A stretch of 64,000 nucleotides of DNA from Welwitschia mirabilis (lineage: Eukaryota > Gnetophyta > Gnetopsida > Welwitschiales), in the NCBI GenBank assembly GCA_051453625.1, contig JBOZIK010000001.1:249550483-249614482 (forward strand), in the 5' to 3' direction. Position 1 is the first letter of the stretch. Every line of letters begins with the position of its first letter. The notes below the pieces were generated by a model, which was given only the letters and a program-made list of their open reading frames with translations, was not told where the DNA came from and searched no databases. Both the position numbers and the translations under genes were made by a program. This document shows positions 57,540 through 64,000 of the stretch, piece by piece.

Positions 57540-58450
57540 CTTTACTTTTTCTGAAACTTACTTTTCCCTCGTGTTCCTCTAGAAACTGTATTCTTTCCCA
57601 TGTGCTCTTCTCTTACGTTTCCTTTGCTACATTACCTACACACTGCAGCTTTGACAAAGCCTGTGTTTTTCCCTCGCCTTGTGCTCCTTACCCCCTCATT
57701 TCCCTCCCTGCTAGGTACACCTCCATACCCACGTTCTTCAGTAGTCAGCCTTCCGCTCACACCTGTAGACACTGTGTGCAACTAAGCCATGGCCTCCTCT
57801 CTTGGCTTCTTCCTGCACATTTGTGCTCTTGCTCATGTCGCTTGCTATTCACCTGCGTTCCCACTCAGTGCCGCCCCCTTCCTCTGTCTTCCACGAACTT
57901 CACACCACTCGTTTTTGGTATCCCGCATATTTATTGTTCCCTTCACACTGTGGGTCAGCTTGCCTATGTATTTTGAACTCCTGCGCACACCTTAAATCAA
58001 CCCCTTTCATTGTTTCTTTAGCTAAGTTACCTTCTCTACAATAATTCCACCTCCACTTTGCATGGTCTTCAACTGCATTTTTCCTCTACGCCAAATAATG
58101 TAACCACTATCCGCATTTCTTGATGCACTGCCTGGTAGGATTTCCTCCATCGCCCGTAGTCTTCTCTTCTAAATGCCAGCACACCTCAACAGTGTGTGTT
58201 CCTACGCCAATTGCCAGCGGTTGCCTCTTGCTTCCTCCAAAATCTGCATAACGAAAGTCTATCCGTTGGCGTTTCCTAGCTTTTGCATAATCCTGTGCTC
58301 TACCACCTCATCATCCTGCGCTGTCTTGGCAGCGCCACCTGCAGCGCTTGTGCACCAACACCCACCTTTTGTCTTCATCCATTCTATCCCTCTCAAATCA
58401 CTCTTGTCAATGTACTCCGCTTGAAGGGAACCCCTTTGTTAACGCCAACT
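57540..58450 (+). repeat. GC-richer, CpG-containing block of the first LTR
   Basis: Composition changes sharply from the AT-rich surroundings to a C- and T-rich plus strand with several CpGs. It yields overlapping plus-strand frames (124 residues at 57602-57976, and others at 57600-57785, 57789-57995, 57802-58044, 58173-58486) rich in Ser, Pro, Leu, Cys and His. The frames overlap in different phases and the second LTR copy (61526-62400) breaks them in other places. I do not call a gene; it is most simply untranslated LTR sequence. Confidence 0.6.
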
Positions 58451-59131
58451 GGTCATATTAAAAATGACTTTGAAAAGACGTCCTAGTTCCCAACCGATCA
58501 TGTAAGGAAGAATAAGGAACTAAAAGGGTGGTCCTTGGTTCAAATCACAGCCTCTTCATTTTGGATGTTGTGGACCATTATTAAAAGGAAATTTCCATAC
58601 AAACAACCTAAGATATTTAGGCAATATTAATGGCATAGATTTTAGCCTACTTAATAAGTTATTAGGTTGGTAAAGGTAGGGCCCCTTATAGGTCCTAGAC
58701 CACATAAACATTATGATAATTTGTGAACTAAACTTAAAGCCTTGTCATTTTTTTAATTAATATATTTCTTTATCCTACTAAATGGTTAAGAGGAAGACAC
58801 CACATGTTGAAGTTTAATAGGCTTCCATTAAATACCATGTATAACCTTATGTATCCTCTAAATCTTGAATGATTTAGGTTGACTTTCTTGCACATCTGAT
58901 ATGCATTTTGTGGCTTCCTTATATCTTATTGTACTACCTTCGTTTCAAGTATAACTTCACTATCAATTGCCTAATTCTAAGTTCTTGCAATCTAGTATGT
59001 TCAAGGAATTTCTTGTTTTCTAAATTTTGGTGACCATTCAAATCTATAAATTTTTAAGGATGTCATGTTAATAACAACTAATTAATAAAAAAATCGTTTC
59101 ATGCTTGGATGTCAAAAATGAGGATGTTATA

Positions 59132-59147
59132 TTTTGGTATTAGAGCC
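59132..59147 (+). promoter_or_regulatory. primer-binding site of the long-LTR element
   Basis: TTTTGGTATTAGAGCC directly after the LTR end. TGGTATTAGAGC differs by one C-to-T from the initiator Met-tRNA complement. Confidence 0.85.
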
Positions 59148-60351
59148 TAGGTTGTGAATTCCTTAAGCAAAAGTTGATTAAGCTATTGTATAGTATCAAA
59201 ATCTCCTTTCTGTTCTTTGTCCTAGATCTATGTTAGATGCATAACCATGCTATACCTTGGAAACTATTTTGCTAATAGAAATCTTATGCTTGAAAATTCC
59301 TTAGTGTTTTTTCTTATTGGGTTGTTAGTCTAACAGTCTACAATTGTCTTCAAATTGATGATATATTCTCTTTCATGAGTTAAAATGCGTGATTTCAACT
59401 AAATCCTTTGACTTTTATGTGAGACTACTCTCTTCCTTGCCAACCACCCCCATCCCTTCCCCCTTCTTCCCCCACCCCCTTCTCTTGTTTTAAAATATCT
59501 AGTCAATATTTATGTGAATAACATCTTAGCTTCTTGTGAGCACATGAAACCTTCCTATAACTTGTGAAAGATCTTAAGGAATTGAAAATTTTGTGGTCTA
59601 ATTATCGATGTTATATCCTTATAAATATAGATCTTTGGGTAAGTTACTTATATTTTGTGCATATTAATATTCTTATAATTTGCTTCGCAACCAAGGCAGT
59701 ATCGTATATTATCCTATCATATGACCTTATTCATTAGTATGCATTCATTTGAAACATGTCTACTTTTATGTCATCTGGTACCATAAGTGATAATTTTGTC
59801 ATTAATGTCTTTACACACAATAATATAGAAAGTTAACTTTATTCGTCTTGAAGTGGTTTAAGGAACTTGTAAAAGATAACAAGATCTATAAAACTTGTGG
59901 GTAGTTCAAACTTAGTAAGTAAGGTTAGTTTTATGCTCATATTAAGATCTCTATCTTCCTACTTAAAGTTTAGCTTGGGTATTATTGAAAACTAATGTGT
60001 CTAAATGTTATCCCTTATGATAGAGTACCTTTGTAAATATTTCCTTAATGAGCTATGATAATGAGTAATGAAGGTATTTATTATGAGCGGTAAATTTATG
60101 ATTCCCAAAATTTTAGAAAATAATGCTTGATAACTAGGGTGATATAAGGGTTTCATATGTAATAAAACTAGCTATAATATGAAAAGAAACTAAGTTTTCA
60201 GGGTGTGCAATAGTAACAGAATGAATCATAATTTGAGATACTGGGTCACTCTAAAGCATAATTTGTGTATAATCTCATGTATTGCTTAAACTCATATGAT
60301 TTTAGATTCTCTTATATTATATCTTACCTAATCCTTATGGTTTTTTTAATC
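59148..60351 (+). other. internal leader of the long-LTR element
   Basis: About 1.2 kb with no gag or other domain and no sizeable frame. Holds the C-rich tract at 59447-59479. Ends where the truncated second LTR begins, with no polypurine tract. Confidence 0.65.
59447..59479 (-). other. G-quadruplex motif (minus) / C-rich tract (plus)
   Basis: Five C runs of 5, 3, 5, 5 and 5 on the plus strand with spacers of 2, 2, 5 and 1 nt. The minus strand therefore satisfies the classical four-G-run rule with room to spare. Confidence 0.85.
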
Positions 60352-63201
60352 CTCTATGGTTCTAGTTTTTACCTACATCTTTTGTGAGTCTTCTAAGAGT
60401 TTGTTGAGTCTGAGCTTGTGAACTTCCTATGTAACTCAAGTGATCCTATTATCATAAACCATTGTGACAAAAATCTTGTAAGCTTTAAGTCTCTTATTGA
60501 CCATAGACCTTGGTGAAAATAAATTATGAAAATTAATTTCGGTTGATAACTAATTGTTAGAACCTCAGAGAGTAAAGCTCTCTATTGTAAGTTCTAGGGT
60601 AAGTGGACCAAACCTCTAGGACGAGAGGAAAAGATATGCGTAATCTTGTCCCTCTTGGTTATGTACAACTAGCTCACTTGACATGATGTGAGATATCACT
60701 AAAGAAGATAATGTTAATTGGATGATCAGTCATGGTCATGTTGTCTATCTTATCTTTAGATACCTTTCCAACCTACTCCGTCTTATGGCCCACACTAGGA
60801 GCTATGATGAATTCAATTCTTACATCACCTATAATTGTGTAACAAATATTGCATGTAAGGATGTATTAAAGAACCAATGATTATGTCGATAACTACATGT
60901 TACCTATGTATTTGTTTTTGTAGTTTTATGGGTGTTACGCATCATCATTTACTTCAGTCATTATGTGACATGCTTTCAATTGGAGTTAATTGAAAGCTCT
61001 CATGAAATAGTGGTGTGTTGCATGCACTCAAACAGATTTTCTATTAATAAAGCTATGTCGTTTAACTGATAAATTAACTTATCTCATGGTATTTTATTAC
61101 TAAAATGTCCTTTTTCACAACTTTCTTCTACTTGATGAAGGGAATTAGTATATGCTTTGGTATTTATTAGATATGAAAAAAGTTGTAAGTTTCTATTATA
61201 AATTCGAAGTTATATTTATTTGAATATTATGCATTCAAGTTAATCATACCCTTTGAAATTTTCCATTTCATTTAACATATTACCATGTGAAAAGGTTAAT
61301 AAAGAATTAACTAGAGTTACTAAAGGAGAAGTATAAAATGCTTAAAGATACTCATTACATGTTAATTAACATATATAGGCTAGGTTTTACTTCAGGAAAA
61401 TTTTCAATAGGCCTCATCTATTGCTCTGTAGGTTATCTTGTTATCATGTCTTGCTCTTAAAAGGGAAATCTAGAGTTCAATTCCAAGTCAAAAAGGTATA
61501 ACTTTTTGAAAGACCTTATTTTCATTTGACTTCAGCCTTCCGACACATCATCAAATATTTATATTACCCTTATCATTGTATCTCTACTTTTTTTGAAAAT
61601 CCACTTTTCCCTCCTGTTTCTTCAGAAACTGCATCCTTCTTCATGTGCTTCTCCTCTTGTGTTTCCTTCGTCCCATTGCTTAGACACTGCCGTTCCACCG
61701 AAGCCTACATTTCCCCCCTCGCCTCACACTCCTTACCCATAGATACTATGTGCAACTAAGCCGCAACCATTTCTCTCAGTGCCTTCTCATGCATCTGTGC
61801 TCTTGCTCACGCCACCTGCTATTCATCTATGTTCCCACTTAGCGGTACCTCCTTCCTTCATCTTTAACGAACTCTCCTCCATACTTTTTCAGTGTCTCGC
61901 ACATCTATTGTTCCCTCTACACTGTGGATCAACTTGCTTGCACATTTTGAACTTCTGCACGCACCTTAGATCAAGCTCTTTCATCGTTCCTTTAGTTAAG
62001 TTACCTTCTCTACTATAGCCCTACCTCCACTTCGCATGGCCTTCAACTGTGTTTTTCCTCTATGCAATGCAATGCAACTGCTGTCCACATTTCTTAATGC
62101 ATAACCTAACAGGATTCCCTCCGTTACTCGTAGTCTTCTGCTCTAAATGCTAGTGCACCTCAATAATGTGTGTTCTTGCACTGATTGCCAATAATTACCT
62201 CTTGCTTCCTTCAAAATCTGCATTATAGAAGTCTGTTCATTGGCATCTCTTGGCCTGTGCATAATCCTTCGCTCTACTGCCTTGCCACCTCATCGCCCTG
62301 CACTATCTTGGTAGCCCTGCTTATAGCGCTCGCACGCTGACACTAGTCTTCCATCTTCGTGTGTTCTTCCCATCTCAAATCATGCCTGTCAATGGACTTC
62401 GCTCGAAGGGAACCCCTTGGTTAATGCCAAGCAGTCATATTAAAAACGACCGTTAAAAATACATCCTAGTTGTTAGGACATCCCAACCGATCATGTAAGG
62501 AAGAATAAGGAACTAAAGGACTGGTCCTTATTTCAAATCATAGCCCCTTCATTTTGGATATTGTGGACCATTATTAAAAGGACATTTCCATACACACAAC
62601 TTAAGATATTTAGGCAATATTAATGGGGTAGATTTTACCTAAATCTTGTAATACTATAATTAATAAATTTCTTGTGGTAATATGATCATATGAAATACTC
62701 CTTTTATAAATATTTTAGCCTGCTTAATAAGTTATAAGGTTGGTAAAGGTGGGACCCCTTATAGGTCATAGGCCATATAAATATTATGATAATTTATGAA
62801 CTAAACTTAAAGCCTTGTCATCTTGTTAATTAATAAATTTCTTTACCCTATTAAATGGTTAAGAGGAAGGTACCACATATTGAACATTGGTAAGTTCACT
62901 AAATACCATGTATAACCTTATGTATCCTCTAAATATTCAATGATTTGGGTTGACTTTCTTGCACATCTAATATGTGTTTTATAGTTTTCTTATATCTTCT
63001 TGTACTACATTTGCTTTAGGTATGACTTTACTATCAATTGCCTAATTGTAAGTTCTTGTAGTCTTGTATGTTCAAGTAATTTCTTGTTTTTTAAACTCTT
63101 ATGATTATTGAAATCTACAATTTTTTAAGGATGTCATGTGAATAACAACTGATTAATAAAAAATTGTTTTATGCTGGGATGTTAAAAATGAAGATGTTAT
63201 A
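60352..63201 (+). repeat. truncated second LTR of the long-LTR element
   Basis: Collinear with 56260-59131 and ending GATGTTATA at the copia junction. Lacks the TATA/U3 part. Has about 80 bp (62633-62712) absent from the first LTR, where the flanking 'gatttta' and 'ttttagcct' join directly, and lacks about 25 bp present near 57350-57380. The frames at 61526-61759 and 61779-62018 correspond to the GC-richer block of the first LTR but are interrupted differently. Confidence 0.85.
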
Positions 63202-63640
63202 GCTATCTATGAAGATACTAAAATCTTTAAACATTTTTTTCATTCATAGTAGTTATGCATAGTAACTCCCAAAATTAATGTACTCAGACTCAACAATTGA
63301 TAAGGTGGCTGAGTTCTACTTTTTACTACTCTAAGAAATTAGACATTGTCTAAGTAAGAAGTAAGTTCCACTTGTTCTTTTATATAATCCTCCATTCCAG
63401 ATAATCTACAACATAATATCCTCCTACATCAAGGCATGAATCATTTGAGTACCAAAGGCTACAATTAGTAGTATCTTTCTAGTAAGAATCCTAGGCTTAC
63501 TTTAATAATGTGTAGAAATCCATACACTTAACATAATATATAGTCTACTAGCAGTAAGATACAGCAAACTACTAATCATACCTCTATATAGCTCTTGAAC
63601 AACTTTTTTATCATTGTCATCTTTATCTAATTTAGTGGTT
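63202..63640 (-). pseudogene. copia 3 RNase H, N-terminal part
   Basis: The minus strand reads CSLWYSNDSCLDVGGYYVVD (family LWYxKxSxFxLIGYSDAD; the catalytic SDAD is read as VVDY), RTSGTYFLLRQCLIS (family RKSTSGTxxFLGxCLIS), SSKK then NSATLSIVESEYI (family KKQNSVALSTAEAEYI), and finally MKKMFKDFSIFI (family MKQxLKDYGI) before the insertion junction. Stops replace Trp and Gln codons, consistent with G-to-A and C-to-T changes. It continues at 55375 on the far side of the insertion. Confidence 0.85.
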
Positions 63641-64000
63641 TGACTCATTTTATTGTCATTGTCTTTGAAATCCTATAAAACATATTTCACTAGAAAATTT
63701 TTGATAAATTTAACTTATGTAATAGAAGTACTTTATTTATGTTACACAATTTTTGGTTCTAAGAAGTTGCTCATCTCTTCCATAAGACTTATTTCAAATT
63801 CATTCTACAATATCTTAACAAATGTCTTACATAAAGATTCATTAGTAGCACCAAAACTAATGTCATCTACATAAATTTGAATAACAATGAAGTTTTTAAC
63901 ATCTTTTCTAATAAATAAATCACATCTAATGTATAAATCATTTTAAATAAATAACCTAATAGTTATCATATTAAGCTCTAGGTTATTGTTTGAGATCATA
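63641..64000 (-). pseudogene. copia 3 reverse transcriptase remnant with intact YVDD
   Basis: The minus strand reads VKNFIVIQIYVDDISFGATN then ESLCKTFVKIL (family ILIVQIYVDDIIFGATNxxLCKxF) around 63785-63900, followed by NEFEISLMEEMSNFLEPKI (family EFEMSMMGELxFFLGLQI). A stop occurs at Met/Trp-like positions between. It runs off the right edge; earlier pol and gag lie beyond. The plus-strand frame 63653-63874 is its antisense. Confidence 0.9.

Larger units (their letters stand above)
55376..59131 (+). repeat. complete 5' LTR of the long-LTR element
   Basis: Begins TGACACCCAG at the copia junction and ends GATGTTATA against the PBS. A TATA box at 55992 places roughly 620 bp in U3 and about 3.1 kb in R plus U5. 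From 56260 it is collinear with 60352-63201: for example 'cttctaagagt', 'gatgtgagat', 'aagataatgttaatt', 'catgttgtctat', 'taaggaagaataaggaact'. It includes a distinctly less AT-rich block at 57540-58450. Confidence 0.85.
55376..63201 (+). mobile_element. long-LTR gypsy-type element inserted in copia 3, internally deleted
   Basis: A 3.76 kb LTR (TGACACCC ... GATGTTATA) is followed by an initiator-tRNA PBS, 1.2 kb of internal DNA without domains and then the last 2.85 kb of a second LTR. There is no gag, pol or polypurine tract. The second LTR lacks its first roughly 880 bp, so one deletion probably removed the coding region, polypurine tract and U3. LTR length, PBS type and termini suggest a Tekay/Del-like chromovirus, which is an inference. 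The insertion splits the RNase H of copia 3. 'agtat' left and 'gctat' right are weak target-duplication candidates. Confidence 0.75.

Noticed and set aside
57602-57976. 124-residue plus-strand frame rich in Cys, Pro and Ser
   Set aside because: Lies in a GC-richer part of an LTR, overlaps other frames in other phases, and is not preserved as a frame in the paralogous LTR.
58535-58560. 'ggttcaaatcacagcc' as a tRNA B-box
   Set aside because: No A-box at suitable distance, and the second LTR copy (62530-62545) has lost the match.

Overview
This window is plant nuclear repeat DNA. It is strongly AT-rich, and every coding trace I can identify belongs to an LTR retrotransposon of the Ty1/copia or Ty3/gypsy type, nearly all broken by stops and frameshifts. 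I found no intact host gene, no convincing intact tRNA or rRNA gene, no CRISPR array and no bacterial-type operon. The copia gag-protease-integrase-RT-RNase H order, the Athila-like gypsy pol, and primer-binding sites resembling the initiator-Met-tRNA complement all point to a flowering plant. The species cannot be named from this. Substitutions at conserved motifs look mostly like C-to-T or G-to-A changes, as expected in long-methylated heterochromatin. Ten runs of N (about 10 to 951 bases) mark assembly gaps, most of them inside repeats.

Layout. 1-3468: copia element 1, minus strand, its RT running off the left edge, with a PBS and LTR start near 3454-3469. 4150-9830: largely anonymous AT-rich DNA with one old solo-LTR-like stretch (5690-6790). 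9830-31700: a three-level nest. An LTR-like repeat 'R' (9830-11195 and 31416-31700) is split by a roughly 11 kb Athila-like gypsy element on the minus strand (11196-31415), which is itself split inside its left LTR by a 9.3 kb copia element 2 (12936-22244, minus strand). A second, unsplit copy of R at 50350-52266 shows the pre-insertion arrangement.

33003-45345: tandem copies of a non-coding LTR element on the minus strand, made of about 2.7 kb LTRs alternating with only about 0.6-0.7 kb of internal DNA. Each LTR has a 9-bp minisatellite just upstream of a conserved TATA motif. The PBS/LTR junction is reiterated every 54 bp, and the leader carries a 33-bp minisatellite. This is the most unusual part of the window. 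45420-49000: a second Athila-like gag remnant (minus), a 50-bp minisatellite and a plus-strand gypsy RT/RNase H remnant.

52267-64000: copia element 3, minus strand, whose RNase H is cut in two by a plus-strand gypsy-type element (55376-63201). That insert has a 3.76 kb LTR with a TATA box, an initiator-tRNA PBS, a 1.2 kb leader holding a strong G-quadruplex motif, and a second LTR that lacks its promoter end.

The remnants do not work together as a pathway. The order of insertion can be read from who interrupts whom: R, then Athila-like, then copia 2 on the left; copia 3, then the long-LTR gypsy-type element on the right. Boundaries are read by eye from sequence similarity and are approximate unless a terminal motif is quoted.
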